The notes beneath the pieces were generated by a model. It did no database searches. It was not told the origin of the DNA and was given only the letters and a program-made list of their open reading frames with translations. Below, in pieces: positions 26,184 to 34,799 of a stretch of 64,000 bases of DNA (within the stretch, counting starts at the first letter, position 1; every line of letters starts with the position of its first letter). Source of the stretch: Paraburkholderia bannensis NBRC 103871 (GTDB lineage Bacteria; Pseudomonadota; Gammaproteobacteria; Burkholderiales; Burkholderiaceae); NCBI RefSeq assembly GCF_000685015.1, contig NZ_BAYA01000031.1, positions 38,625 through 102,624 of the forward strand. Reading direction: 5' to 3'. Both the position numbers and the translations under genes were made by a program.

Positions 26184-27026
26184 ATGCCGAAGTCCCGCTC
26201 GAAATCCAGCCGCCAGCGCAACGCGCAGCACCTGCGCCAGCCGCCCTTCATCGACACGCTGCCGGTGCCCGTCTACTTTCGCACCGAGCACATGCCTTCG
26301 CACGCGACCTATCCGTCGATGTGCCATCCGTGGGGCGAGTTCGTCTATTCGTTCAGCGGCATCACCGAGGTCACCACGCGCGAGGACTACCTTCTCGCCC
26401 CGCCGCACATGGCCTTATGGATCGCGCCCGGCACCGAGCACGTGGGTTTCAATCACGCCGAGACCGTGCATTGCTCGGTCTATATCGAGCGCGACCTGTG
26501 CGGCGCGCTGCCCGCGCAGACCTGCGCGGTGATGGTGTCGCCGCTCGTGCGCGCGATGCTCGAACATCTGCGCGCGCTGCCGCCCGAGGGCCACGATGGT
26601 CTGGAGTCGCCCACGCGCTCGCGCCTGCTACGCGTGCTGGTCGACCAGTTGAGCACCTGCGCGACGACGGGCAGCTACCTGCCGCACGCGGACGATCCGG
26701 AACTGGACGCCGTACTCAAGGTGTTCCACGACAATCCCGCCGATAGCCGCCCGCTGGCTGAACTCGCCTCGGCGTTCCATATGAGCGAGCGCACGCTGAT
26801 GCGCCACGCGCAGCGCGAACTGGGGATGTCGTTGACGGAATGGCGCGCGCGCCTGCGGCTGGTGAGCGCGCTGCCGCTGCTCCAGGCGGGGCGCAGCGTG
26901 GAATCGGTGGCACTCGACCTGGGTTATGCGACTTCGTCGGCATTTATCGCGATGTTCAGGCGCTTGACGGGCACGAGTCCCGGCAAGTTCATCGCCCGGC
27001 CCGCCAATCATCAGGTGTCCGGATGA
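26184..27026 (+). CDS. AraC-family regulator with N-terminal cupin domain
   Basis: The 280-residue protein has an N-terminal cupin-like sensing domain (about 30-120; HATYPSMCHPWGEFVYSFSGITEVTTREDYLLAPPHMALWIAPGTEHVGF). The C-terminal double helix-turn-helix of AraC type is at about 180-275 (RPLAELASAFHMSERTLMRHAQRELGMSLTEWRARLRL, VALDLGYATSSAFIAMFRRLTGTSPGKF). The layout resembles the NimR/YeaM group. It follows the LysR gene by 10 bases on the same strand and converges with the next AraC-type gene. Its target is unknown. Confidence 0.88.
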   Translation: MPKSRSKSSRQRNAQHLRQPPFIDTLPVPVYFRTEHMPSHATYPSMCHPWGEFVYSFSGITEVTTREDYLLAPPHMALWIAPGTEHVGFNHAETVHCSVYIERDLCGALPAQTCAVMVSPLVRAMLEHLRALPPEGHDGLESPTRSRLLRVLVDQLSTCATTGSYLPHADDPELDAVLKVFHDNPADSRPLAELASAFHMSERTLMRHAQRELGMSLTEWRARLRLVSALPLLQAGRSVESVALDLGYATSSAFIAMFRRLTGTSPGKFIARPANHQVSG

Positions 27027-27045
27027 TTGGCGTTGTGCGGCGAGG

Positions 27046-28083
27046 TTACGCCGCGCGCAACGCTTCCGAAGGCCGCATGCCGAACATGCGCCGGTAATCC
27101 GTCGCGAACTGGCTCAAGTGCCAGAAGCCCCATGCCGCCGCCACGTCCTGCACGGAACCTGCCGCGCGCCCGCACAGGTCGCGGCGCGCGCCGTTCAGGC
27201 GCAGCGCGCGCAGATACGTGGCGGGCGCCATGCCCAGCACATCCTGGAAGCAGTATTGCAAGGTGCGCCGGCTCACATGCAGTTGCTCGCAGAGTTCGGG
27301 CACGCCGACCGGACGCGTGCGGTGCGCGAGCACATAATCGCGCGCCTGCGCCACGATCCAGCGGCGGCGCGAAGGCGCATCGGCAAGCGTGTCGCCCGGC
27401 TCGTCGTCGTGCGCCGTGCAGGCATCGAAGAGCGCCGCCAGCAGTTCCGCCTGCACGTCGTCGCGCTCGATATCGGAGAGCATCGCGCTGCTGTCGTCGC
27501 CTTCGTCGCTTTCATGGGTGTTGCCCAGGCGCTGCGCAAGCAGCGCGCAGAGTTGCGCGAGGCGCGCCGCACCCGCGCGCACCGTGGGCGCGGACGGCAG
27601 GCGCGCGTCGAGCGGCACGCGCTCCACCGTCTGCGCATAGTGGCGCAGCACGTCGCCGCGCACCACCACGCCGTAAATCGAGAACTGCGCGGGCGTGAGC
27701 AGCTCGAATTCGACATTGCCGGGCCGCACGGCAATAGCGTGCTCGCCAAACGGCTGCGAATCGATGCGCGCCTGCGCGTCGGCCGCTGCGGGAATGCCGA
27801 ACCAGTACGCGTCGCCACGCACCTCGCACGCCTGACGCAGTGTGTGGCTCGTGGTCTCGCAGAAAATCTTCATGGTGTCGAGCGGGATCTCCGTCAAGGT
27901 GCCGACGAAGCGCCCCGCCGCGAGCTGGTCGTAAGTCTGCCGCCAGCCGACCAGGTTGCGCGCCTGTTCATCGGCGTCATGCGCGACGCTCACGACCGCG
28001 CGGCCTGCCGGGACATGCGCGCCCTGGGCGTTGAGGCGGGTGTCTTCCGCGGTCTGTTCGATGCGCGTGGCCGCTTGATTCAT
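27046..28083 (-). CDS. eutR: AraC-family regulator, EutR-like (ethanolamine operon activator)
   Basis: The 345-residue regulator has a long N-terminal effector region and a C-terminal AraC helix-turn-helix at about 235-340 (VGVPELCEQLHVSRRTLQYCFQDVLGMAPATYLRALRLNGARRDL, VAAAWGFWHLSQFATDYRRMFGMRPSEALR). The text GFWHLSQFATDYRRMFG is typical of EutR-like regulators. It lies 245 bases downstream of eutC on the same strand, supporting control of the ethanolamine genes; EutR responds to ethanolamine plus adenosylcobalamin. ATG 28083 is chosen because AAGGAG precedes it; an ATG six codons upstream is possible. Confidence 0.82.
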   Translation of the reverse strand: MNQAATRIEQTAEDTRLNAQGAHVPAGRAVVSVAHDADEQARNLVGWRQTYDQLAAGRFVGTLTEIPLDTMKIFCETTSHTLRQACEVRGDAYWFGIPAAADAQARIDSQPFGEHAIAVRPGNVEFELLTPAQFSIYGVVVRGDVLRHYAQTVERVPLDARLPSAPTVRAGAARLAQLCALLAQRLGNTHESDEGDDSSAMLSDIERDDVQAELLAALFDACTAHDDEPGDTLADAPSRRRWIVAQARDYVLAHRTRPVGVPELCEQLHVSRRTLQYCFQDVLGMAPATYLRALRLNGARRDLCGRAAGSVQDVAAAWGFWHLSQFATDYRRMFGMRPSEALRAA

Positions 28084-28328
28084 GGGGGACTCCTTGCGCA
28101 TGAGTAGGTCGAAACGATCGGGTTTCGATGCAAAATTCGCGCCAGGTATGTGCGAGGCAAATGCGGCGGGGAGTTGAAGGCGTATGTATGACCGTTGCGT
28201 GTCTGTCATGTGCCGTGGCGGCACACTTTCGCGCCCGTGGCGCGGTTTATCGATGTTCAAAATCGGCGCATCCTGGCGAGATGCGCCGTGGCACACGCCC
28301 CAAAAGGGTGCGCAGGCCAGGCGACGCT

Positions 28329-29138
28329 TTATACGGCCTCGACCCGCGCCACGTCAGGCGCTTGCGGCAAGGTCGCGTCGCTATCGTCCTTCAGGCCCAC
28401 GCCAGTGAGCCCAAGACGCCGCGCGTGCGTGAGCAGGTAATGCAGCTTGTGTGCCGCCGCTTCGTACGGCAGGCCCTCGGGCCGCACGTTCGAAATGCAG
28501 TTGCGCAGCGCGTCGTGACAGCCCACCTTCGGCGCCCACGTGAGATAGACGCCCAGGCTATCGGGCGAGCTCAGGCCAGGCCGCTCGCCGATCAACATGG
28601 CGACAAGCTTCGCACCCAGCAATTCGCCGATTTCGTCGCCGAGCGCCACGCGCGCCTGACGCGCCACGACCACCGGGCCAATGCGCCATTCGTTCGTGCC
28701 CGCGTCGTCCTGGAGCCGCCTGCGCACCGCCTGCAGCAGCGGCAACGCCTGCTTCGCCGCCGCAAACGCCGACAGCCCGTCGCCGACCACGAACACCACA
28801 TCGGGCGCTTCGTGCGTGGCACTCGCGCCCACTTGCGCCAGCGCCTCGCGGCTCTCGTCGCTCAACCGGCGCCCCAGATCGGGCCGACGCAAATAATGCT
28901 GCCGGTCGCTGGCCGCGCTTTCGGCACCGAGCGTCGCAAATCCTTCGGCTTCAAGTTGCGCGCGCAACGTTTGCGCATCGAGCGGCTGATGCACTGCGTC
29001 GCGCGCCTGTGCGTGCGAGAGGTTGAACGCCAGCAGCGGTGCGGTCGGCAGCCCATTGCCCGCGCGGCCCAGCGCAATGCGCGCATTCGTAAACGCCTTC
29101 AGCCCGGCCCAGGGATTCTTTTCGACGGCATCGCTCAT
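28329..29138 (-). CDS. eutC: Ethanolamine ammonia-lyase small subunit EutC
   Basis: The 269-residue small subunit pairs with EutB to split ethanolamine into acetaldehyde and ammonia using adenosylcobalamin. Motifs include YLRRPDLGRRLS, VVFVVGDGLSAFAAAKQALPLL, GPVVVARQARVALGDEIGE, KLVAMLIGERPGLSSPDSLGVYLTWAPK and NCISNVRPEGLPYEAAAHKL, all characteristic of EutC. The start at 29138 overlaps the EutB stop (ATGA); the longer reading frame is EutB shadow. No microcompartment shell genes are visible in the window, so this is the soluble, shell-free type of pathway as far as can be seen. Confidence 0.95.
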   Translation of the reverse strand: MSDAVEKNPWAGLKAFTNARIALGRAGNGLPTAPLLAFNLSHAQARDAVHQPLDAQTLRAQLEAEGFATLGAESAASDRQHYLRRPDLGRRLSDESREALAQVGASATHEAPDVVFVVGDGLSAFAAAKQALPLLQAVRRRLQDDAGTNEWRIGPVVVARQARVALGDEIGELLGAKLVAMLIGERPGLSSPDSLGVYLTWAPKVGCHDALRNCISNVRPEGLPYEAAAHKLHYLLTHARRLGLTGVGLKDDSDATLPQAPDVARVEAV

Positions 29139-30544
29139 GCGTTCGCTCCCTGGCCTATACCCATCCATTCGTTCGCGCCCGCGAGCAGCGGAACGCGCGT
29201 GGAGCCCGGCAGCAGCGCGCCTTTGGCATCGGCGATTTCCATGGTTTCCAGCCATTCCTCGAACTCGGGCGCGCGGCGCAGACCCAGCACTTCACGCACA
29301 TAAAGCGCGTCATGGAACGAAGTGCTCTGGTAATTGAGCATCACGTCGTCGGCGCCGGGAATGCCCATGATGAAGTTGATACCCGCCGTGCCCAGCAGCG
29401 TGAGCAGCGTGTCCATGTCGTCCGAATCGGCTTCGGCGTGATTGGTGTAGCAGATATCGCAACCCATCGGCACCCCTAACAACTTGCCGCAGAAATGGTC
29501 TTCCAGCCCGGCGCGAATGATCTGCTTGCCGTCGTAGAGATATTCCGGGCCGATAAAGCCCACCACCGTGTTGACGAGGAACGGATCGAAGTGGCGCGCG
29601 ACCGCGTAGGCACGCACTTCGCAGGTCTGCTGGTCGACGCCGAAGTGCGCGTTCGCGGACAGCGCGCTGCCCTGTCCCGTTTCGAAATACATGAGGTTAT
29701 TGCCAACGGTGCCGCGCTTGAGCGACAGCGCTGCTTCGTGCGCCTCGCCCAGCAGTGCAAGCGAAATACCGAAGCTCGCGTTGGCTTTTTCGGTGCCTGC
29801 AATCGACTGGAAGACGAGGTCGACGGGCGCGCCTTTTTCAATCGCCGCGATCGTGTTGGTGACGTGCGTGAGCACGCACGATTGCGTGGGCACGCGGTAA
29901 CGCTCGCGAAAACCGTCGATCATCGTAAGCAGCTTGACGATGGCCGCGAGGCTGTCCGTGGCGGGATTGATGCCGATCATCGCGTCGCCGCAGCCGTACA
30001 TCAGGCCGTCGAGCATCGATGCGGCGATCCCCTTCACATCGTCGGTGGGATGGTTGGGCTGCAGGCGCACCGACATGCGCCCCGGCAAGCCCACTGTGTT
30101 GCGAAAGCGCGTGATCACCGGACGCTTGCGCGCCACCGCGATCAAGTCCTGGTTGCGCATGATCTTGGAGACCGCTGCCACCATCTCGGGCGTGAGACCC
30201 GGCCCCACGCGCGCGAGCGCCACGCTGTCCGCTGCGGGCGAAAGCAGCCAGTTGCGGAAGTCGCCCACGGTCAGGTGCGAAACCATCGCGAACGCCTGCG
30301 CGTCATGCGTATCGACGATCAGGCGCGTGACTTCGTCGCTCTCGTAAGGAACCAGCGCCTCGTTCAGGAAGGTCTTGAGCGGCACGTCGGCCAGCGCCAT
30401 CTTCGCGGCAACGCGCTCCTCCTCGCTGGCCGCCGCGACACCCGCTAGCTGGTCGCCGCTGCGCAGCGGACTCGCCTTCGCGAGCAGGGTCTTGAGGTCA
30501 GCGAAACGGTAGGTTCGCGGGCCGATCGTCTCCGTATAGGCCAT
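29135..30544 (-). CDS. eutB: Ethanolamine ammonia-lyase large subunit EutB
   Basis: The 469-residue catalytic subunit is of normal length. It forms the TIM-barrel that binds ethanolamine and the upper face of adenosylcobalamin. Recognisable stretches are KASPLRSGDQLAGVAA, YGCGDAMIGINPATDS, NYFETGQGSALSANAHFGVDQQTCE-like text (MYFETGQGSALSANAH), VNTVVGFIGPEYLYDGKQIIRAGLEDHFCGKLLGVPMGCDICYTNHAEAD and INFIMGIPGADDVMLNYQSTS. It follows the permease by 47 bases and is coupled to eutC. Confidence 0.96.
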   Translation of the reverse strand: MAYTETIGPRTYRFADLKTLLAKASPLRSGDQLAGVAAASEEERVAAKMALADVPLKTFLNEALVPYESDEVTRLIVDTHDAQAFAMVSHLTVGDFRNWLLSPAADSVALARVGPGLTPEMVAAVSKIMRNQDLIAVARKRPVITRFRNTVGLPGRMSVRLQPNHPTDDVKGIAASMLDGLMYGCGDAMIGINPATDSLAAIVKLLTMIDGFRERYRVPTQSCVLTHVTNTIAAIEKGAPVDLVFQSIAGTEKANASFGISLALLGEAHEAALSLKRGTVGNNLMYFETGQGSALSANAHFGVDQQTCEVRAYAVARHFDPFLVNTVVGFIGPEYLYDGKQIIRAGLEDHFCGKLLGVPMGCDICYTNHAEADSDDMDTLLTLLGTAGINFIMGIPGADDVMLNYQSTSFHDALYVREVLGLRRAPEFEEWLETMEIADAKGALLPGSTRVPLLAGANEWMGIGQGANA

Positions 30545-30591
30545 CGGTTCAACTCCTGCGCTCTGGCATGGTGCAGACGTTCATTGTGCGC

Positions 30592-32004
30592 TCATTCCTC
30601 CAGCAGCGCGCCGGACGTTTCCAGCGGCTGCGCGGCTTGCGCGGCGGCTTCGCGTTGCGAGCGGGTCGCGAGGAAATAAGCATAGCCCAGCGCGAGGAAG
30701 CCCACGAAGATCACGGCGACGAGCGCATTGAAATACACCATCGTGCCGAGGCAAACCAGCGCGGCCAGCAGCGCAAATGCCGGGAAGAACGGATAGAGCG
30801 GCGCGCGGAACGGCCGTTCCAGGCGCGGCTGCGTGCGGCGCAGTTTGAACAGCGCGGCCATGCTGACGATATACATGACGATGGCGCCGAACACCGACAT
30901 CGTGACGATATTCGCCGTGAGCGTCTGGCCGCCGAACTGGATCAGCTCGTCGCTATAGATGGCCGCAATGCCGACCACGCCGCCCGCGATGATCGCGCGA
31001 TAAGGCGTCTTGAAGCGCGGGTGCACCTTGGCGAGCCACGCGGGCAGATAGCCTTCGCGGGCGAGCGCGAAGATCTGGCGCGAGTAGCCCAGGATAATGC
31101 CGTGGAACGACGCGACCAGACCGAACAGGCCGAGCCATACGAGCATATGCATCCAGCCACTGTGCTCGCCGACGATGTATTTCATCGCTTGCGGCAGCGG
31201 GTCGTTGATGTTCGCGAGCTTCGTCCAGTCGCCCGCGCCGCCCGCGAACACCATCACGCCCACGGCAAGCGCCACCAGCGTCAGGATGCCGGCGACATAC
31301 GCAATCGGAATCGAGCGCTTGGGGTTCTTCGCTTCCTCGGCGGCCATGGCCACGCCTTCGATGGCGAGGAAGAACCAGATCGCGAACGGAATCGCCGCGA
31401 ACATGCCGTTGAACGCGCCCAGCGAAAAGTGATCGGCGCCCGACCAGCCGCCCTTCGTGAAGTGATCCCACGAGAAGCCTGGCGACACCACGCCCATGAA
31501 CACGAGCAATTCGAAGATCGCGAACAGCGTGACGACCAGTTCGAACGTGGCGGCGATCTGCACGCCTACGATATTGAGCGCCATGAACACGAGGTAAGCG
31601 CCCATCGCAGCGTGCTTGGGCTCCAGCCCCGGAAACTGCACATGCAGATAGGCGCCGATGGCGAGCGCGATCGCAGGCGGCGCGAACACGAATTCGACGA
31701 GCGTGGCCGCGCCCGCGAGATAGCCGCCGACGGGGCCGAACGCGCGGCGCGCGTAGGCGAACGGGCCGCCCGCATGGGGAATCGACGTCGTGAGCTCGGT
31801 GAAGCTGAAAATAAACGTGGTGTACATGGCCGCCACGAACAGCGCCGTGACGACGAAACCCAGCGTGCCGGCGCTCGCCCAGCCGTAGCTCCAGCCGAAG
31901 TATTCCCCGGAAATCACGAGCCCGACGGCAATGCCCCACAGTTGCCATGTGCCGAGCGTCTGCTGAAGCGCAGGCGCGGAATGGCCTTTCGACTCTGCGT
32001 GCAT
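30592..32004 (-). CDS. eat: Ethanolamine permease (APC superfamily)
   Basis: The 470-residue transporter has 12 predicted membrane segments and the amino-acid-polyamine-organocation signatures near the start (LGTWQLWGIAVGLVISGEYFGWSYGWASAGT), with EGVAMAAEEAKNPKRSIPIAYVAGILTL in the middle. Both are characteristic of the ethanolamine permease group. ATG 32004 is preceded by GAGGAG, and the longer frame is rejected. As first gene of the permease-eutB-eutC unit it would supply substrate to the lyase. A lyase and permease pair feeding acetaldehyde to a dehydrogenase elsewhere is inferred. Confidence 0.93.
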   Translation of the reverse strand: MHAESKGHSAPALQQTLGTWQLWGIAVGLVISGEYFGWSYGWASAGTLGFVVTALFVAAMYTTFIFSFTELTTSIPHAGGPFAYARRAFGPVGGYLAGAATLVEFVFAPPAIALAIGAYLHVQFPGLEPKHAAMGAYLVFMALNIVGVQIAATFELVVTLFAIFELLVFMGVVSPGFSWDHFTKGGWSGADHFSLGAFNGMFAAIPFAIWFFLAIEGVAMAAEEAKNPKRSIPIAYVAGILTLVALAVGVMVFAGGAGDWTKLANINDPLPQAMKYIVGEHSGWMHMLVWLGLFGLVASFHGIILGYSRQIFALAREGYLPAWLAKVHPRFKTPYRAIIAGGVVGIAAIYSDELIQFGGQTLTANIVTMSVFGAIVMYIVSMAALFKLRRTQPRLERPFRAPLYPFFPAFALLAALVCLGTMVYFNALVAVIFVGFLALGYAYFLATRSQREAAAQAAQPLETSGALLEE

Positions 32005-32212
32005 GGTGTTTTCTCCTCGATAAAGGCCCGCGTGGCCGGCTGCGAATCGGCGAATGCGCTCGACGGCAAGCCAGGCGGGGATGGGAACCATGCTAGAGAG
32101 TCATTAATCGACGTGTTATCGAAAATCGGCAATCTTGATTCTTACATTTTCCATACGGATGACTTCGCCGTGAGCATTCGATTCGTTGAGTCGGCCGGGT
32201 TTCCTTGCACGT

Positions 32213-32237
32213 AAAAAAACCGCCCGAGGGCGGTTTT
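32213..32237 (-). terminator. Terminator after brnA
   Basis: The minus strand shows AAAACCGCC-N4-GGCGGTTTT followed by a run of T, one base after the brnA stop. The arms also carry A and T runs on the other side, so it may act in both directions. Confidence 0.88.
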
Positions 32238-32238
32238 G

Positions 32239-32784
32239 CTAGGGATGCGCTGGGCGCTTCCTGGAAGCGCGCTTCACGATGGCGCCGGTCTCCTGTTCAC
32301 TTCCAGAAGCTCTGACCTGGGCAGTGAGTTCCTTGACCAGCTTGACCGGCCGGGCGGCCTTGATGCACTCCTTGACGACATCCACGGCCGACACAGCGCG
32401 ACGCAGATTGTCCAACTCCTGGCGCGAGAAGTCCGAATGCCTGTTCGCGTGTTCAACCGTGTGAAGCACCTTGTCGAAAGCGTCGGACGCGTCCGCAATC
32501 GTATTGATAAATACGGCGTTCTCGCGTTCCCGGATTGCCTTTTCGACTGCCAGGGATTCGGCGATCTGCTTTAGCGACAACGCAATATCCGGCTCCTGCC
32601 CGGCCTTCAGCACGCCTCTGAGCGCTTCGTTGATCAGCGTCTGGTAGCCCTTTCCTTCATTCGCGGCGCGCTCGCGAAATGCCTGAAGGACATCGTCGTC
32701 CAGCATGATCGTAATGCGCGTTTTGCCCTTGGGGTCGAGAACCGGGCCGCGCTTCGCCTGTGAGAAATCGAAGGTTTCGCTCAT
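32239..32784 (-). CDS. brnA: BrnA-like antitoxin with a long C-terminal extension
   Basis: The first 65 of 181 residues match the BrnA antitoxin/DNA-binding pattern (ETFDFSQAKRGPV, KTRITIMLDDDVLQAFRERAANEGKGYQTLINEALRGVL), a ribbon-helix-helix fold that neutralises BrnT and represses the operon. About 115 further residues, predicted helical and charged, follow; BrnA proteins normally end near residue 80-100. The start overlaps the toxin stop (ATGA), the usual brnT-brnA order. The extension contains EKAIRERENAVFINTIADASDAFDKVL, SRQELDNLRRAVSAVDVVKE and a basic tail (KRASRKRP); its role is unknown. Confidence 0.8.
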   Translation of the reverse strand: MSETFDFSQAKRGPVLDPKGKTRITIMLDDDVLQAFRERAANEGKGYQTLINEALRGVLKAGQEPDIALSLKQIAESLAVEKAIRERENAVFINTIADASDAFDKVLHTVEHANRHSDFSRQELDNLRRAVSAVDVVKECIKAARPVKLVKELTAQVRASGSEQETGAIVKRASRKRPAHP

Positions 32785-33065
32785 CGCTGTGCCTCGTATT
32801 GCGTTCGTTCCGATGCGTCTGCCCGCCGTGCGGAGATCAAGGCAATATCGCCATTCTCCTCGTACGCATAGCACACAAAAAGAATCGCCCCGACACCGTT
32901 CATTGCCACGGTAACGAAGCGCTGTTCACTATGGCGATTGTCGGGCAGCGTCAAGGCGTAATAGTCCATGAAGAACGTGTCGTCGACATCGACAAAATCG
33001 ACATCGTGATCCTGGATGTTCCTAAGACGCTTGTCTTCATTCCATACGATGTTGGTCTGAGTCAT
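32781..33065 (-). CDS. brnT: BrnT-like ribonuclease toxin
   Basis: The 94-residue protein matches the BrnT toxin pattern, a RelE-like ribonuclease: IVWNEDKRLRNIQDHDVDFVDVDDTFFMD at the N-terminus, a central strand HSEQRFVTVAMNGVGAILFVCYAYEENGDIALISARRAD and the terminal ERTQYEAQR. The ATG at 33065 gives the canonical start; three more codons to an ATG at 33074 are possible. It is the first gene of the toxin-antitoxin pair. Putative operator repeats overlap the start region. Confidence 0.85.
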   Translation of the reverse strand: MTQTNIVWNEDKRLRNIQDHDVDFVDVDDTFFMDYYALTLPDNRHSEQRFVTVAMNGVGAILFVCYAYEENGDIALISARRADASERTQYEAQR

Positions 33066-33066
33066 T

Positions 33067-33085
33067 ATATGCATAAAATATGCAT
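33067..33085. promoter_or_regulatory. Tandem palindromes ATATGCAT, candidate BrnA operator
   Basis: Two exact copies of ATATGCAT (33067-33074 and 33078-33085) lie 11 bases apart, one helical turn, and each contains the palindrome ATGCAT. They span the brnT start region, where a ribbon-helix-helix repressor would be expected to bind. Confidence 0.55.
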
Positions 33086-33245
33086 ACCACAAGGTTCCGT
33101 CCCGAACCCTCGCAGCTAGCGTGTTGATGGGGCATGACCACTCTCGATCGAGACGAAAAAGCATATCGGGGCACTACGTAATCGCGGCCTGAATCCCGCC
33201 CACAACGCGACAGAAGCTTGAGCGAAATCGCCCCTCCCGCTTTTT

Positions 33246-33259
33246 CATGGCGCGCCATG
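33246..33259. repeat. Perfect 14-base palindrome CATGGCGCGCCATG
   Basis: A perfect palindrome about 123 bases upstream of the RND operon start. It may be a regulator site, but GC-rich palindromes arise by chance in such DNA. Confidence 0.35.
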
Positions 33260-33287
33260 CCGCACACCGGCACATCGACACTCGGCA

Positions 33288-33299
33288 TCCCTTAAGGGA
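33288..33299. repeat. Perfect 12-base palindrome TCCCTTAAGGGA
   Basis: A perfect palindrome about 82 bases upstream of the RND operon start and close to where a promoter would lie. Candidate operator. Confidence 0.4.
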
Positions 33300-33381
33300 C
33301 ACATAAGCGTTTACCCCGCAGAATGCCTCGCAATGCTGCCGCCCATCGCTTGCAGCGCCTGCATTCATCGAGGAACGTCCG

Positions 33382-34794
33382 TTGTCCTGCCTGTTTTTCC
33401 GTATGCCATTTCGCGCGTTGCCGGTCGCTGCCCTGTTGCTGGGCGGCTGTGCCGTCTATCACGCGAAGCCGCTGCCGTCGAACGATTCGCTGCTCACGCA
33501 GGATGCGCTCGGGCGCGTGCAGATCGACCCGGCGAAGATGCCCCTGCCCGCCCTCGCGGCGCATCGCTTCGATCCGTCCGATGGTTTCGATATCGACGAA
33601 GTCGCGATGCTGGCCGTCGTCAACAATCCGGATCTGCGGCTCGCGCGCGACGATCTGCACATTGCACAGGCGCAGGCGTTTTCCGCAGGACTGCTTCCCG
33701 ATCCGCAGGTGGGCATATCGAGCGACTATCCTGGTGCGGCGGGCCTGTCGCGTGCGTTCAGCTACGGCTTGAGCATGGACGTGATGGCGCTCGTCACGCG
33801 CGGCGCCAACCAGCGCTCCGCCGACGCCACCGTGCGCAAGACCGACCTGGGCCTGCTCTGGCAGGAATGGCAGGTCGTCGCGCAGGCGCGCCAGTTGTAC
33901 GTCAAGACGCGCTTCCAGGACGAGACGCTGCCGTTGCTCGCGCAACAAGCCGACCTCGCGCAGCAGCGCTACGCGCGCATCGCGCACGCCGCCAGCGAGC
34001 ACAACGTCACCGTCGACGCGGCAACGGCGGCGCTCACCGCCGCGCAGGACGCGCGCAAACAATATGTCGATATGCAGCGCGCCCGCGAGCAATCGCACCA
34101 CGACCTGAATGCGCTGCTCGGCATCGCGCCCGACGTCGACCTGCCGTTGACTGGCGACGCGCAAGTCGCCCCGATCGATGCCGCCACGCTCTCAGCAGCA
34201 CTCGATGCGCTGCCGCAACGCCGCCCCGACCTGATCGCCTTGCAGGCGGGCTATGACGCGCAGGAGCAGAAGTATCGCGCTGCCATTCTCAACCAGTTCC
34301 CGAGCCTCTCCGTGGGCTTCACGCGCCAGCGCGATACGTCGGAGATCTACACGAGCGGCTTCGCGATCAACCTCACGCTGCCGGTGTTCAACCGCAATCG
34401 CGGCAACATCGCCATCGAACAGGCCACGCGCCAGCGTCTCGCCGACGAGTACCAAGGCCGCCTGAACACCACCCGCGCCGATATCGCGCACTTGCAGGCC
34501 GACGGCGCGCTGGCGTCGCATCAACTCGACGAAGACGAAGCGGCGCTGCCCGAACTCGACCGCGCGGCGGCCAGTGCGCGCAGTGCCTACGCCGCGCATG
34601 ACATCGCCATCGGCCAGTACGTCGATGCGCAAAGCGCGGCGGTTTCCCGCCGCGTCGATGCCGCCACCGCGCGCGAAGCGCTCGCGGAACAGCGCATCGC
34701 CCTGCAAGCGCTGCTGGGCAGCACGATTGCCGAGCCCTACGGCGCGGCGAACAACAACACGTCGGCCTTTGCGCCCACTTCCGCCACTCGCTGA
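33382..34794 (+). CDS. TolC-family outer-membrane efflux lipoprotein
   Basis: The 470-residue outer-membrane channel of the second RND system has a lipobox LLGGC near residue 23 after the hydrophobic stretch FRALPVAALL. The two-repeat TolC helical fold follows (VNNPDLRLARDDLHIAQAQAFSAGLLPDPQVG; QRRPDLIALQAGYDAQEQKYRAAILNQFPSLSVGFTRQ; LPVFNRNRGNIAIEQATRQRLADEY). The TTG at 33382 is chosen because GAGGAA lies six bases before it. The ATG at 33403 has no such site, but either start leaves a working signal. The next gene begins five bases after the stop. First gene of a five-gene unit (channel, adaptor, pump, regulator, kinase). Confidence 0.9.
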   Translation: MSCLFFRMPFRALPVAALLLGGCAVYHAKPLPSNDSLLTQDALGRVQIDPAKMPLPALAAHRFDPSDGFDIDEVAMLAVVNNPDLRLARDDLHIAQAQAFSAGLLPDPQVGISSDYPGAAGLSRAFSYGLSMDVMALVTRGANQRSADATVRKTDLGLLWQEWQVVAQARQLYVKTRFQDETLPLLAQQADLAQQRYARIAHAASEHNVTVDAATAALTAAQDARKQYVDMQRAREQSHHDLNALLGIAPDVDLPLTGDAQVAPIDAATLSAALDALPQRRPDLIALQAGYDAQEQKYRAAILNQFPSLSVGFTRQRDTSEIYTSGFAINLTLPVFNRNRGNIAIEQATRQRLADEYQGRLNTTRADIAHLQADGALASHQLDEDEAALPELDRAAASARSAYAAHDIAIGQYVDAQSAAVSRRVDAATAREALAEQRIALQALLGSTIAEPYGAANNNTSAFAPTSATR

Positions 34795-34799
34795 TACTC

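Larger units (their letters stand above)
33066..33381. other. Divergent promoter region between brnT and the RND operon
   Basis: These 316 bases carry no gene that I can support. They contain the ATATGCAT repeats near brnT, and two perfect palindromes (33246-33259 and 33288-33299) on the RND side. Confidence 0.5.

Noticed and set aside
32005..32212. Possible cobalamin riboswitch before the ethanolamine permease
   Set aside because: No B12-box-like sequence (GCCACTG) or long structured leader is visible on the minus strand.
33403..33405. ATG 33403 as start of the TolC-family gene
   Set aside because: No ribosome-binding site before it, whereas GAGGAA is six bases before TTG 33382; kept as an alternative only.
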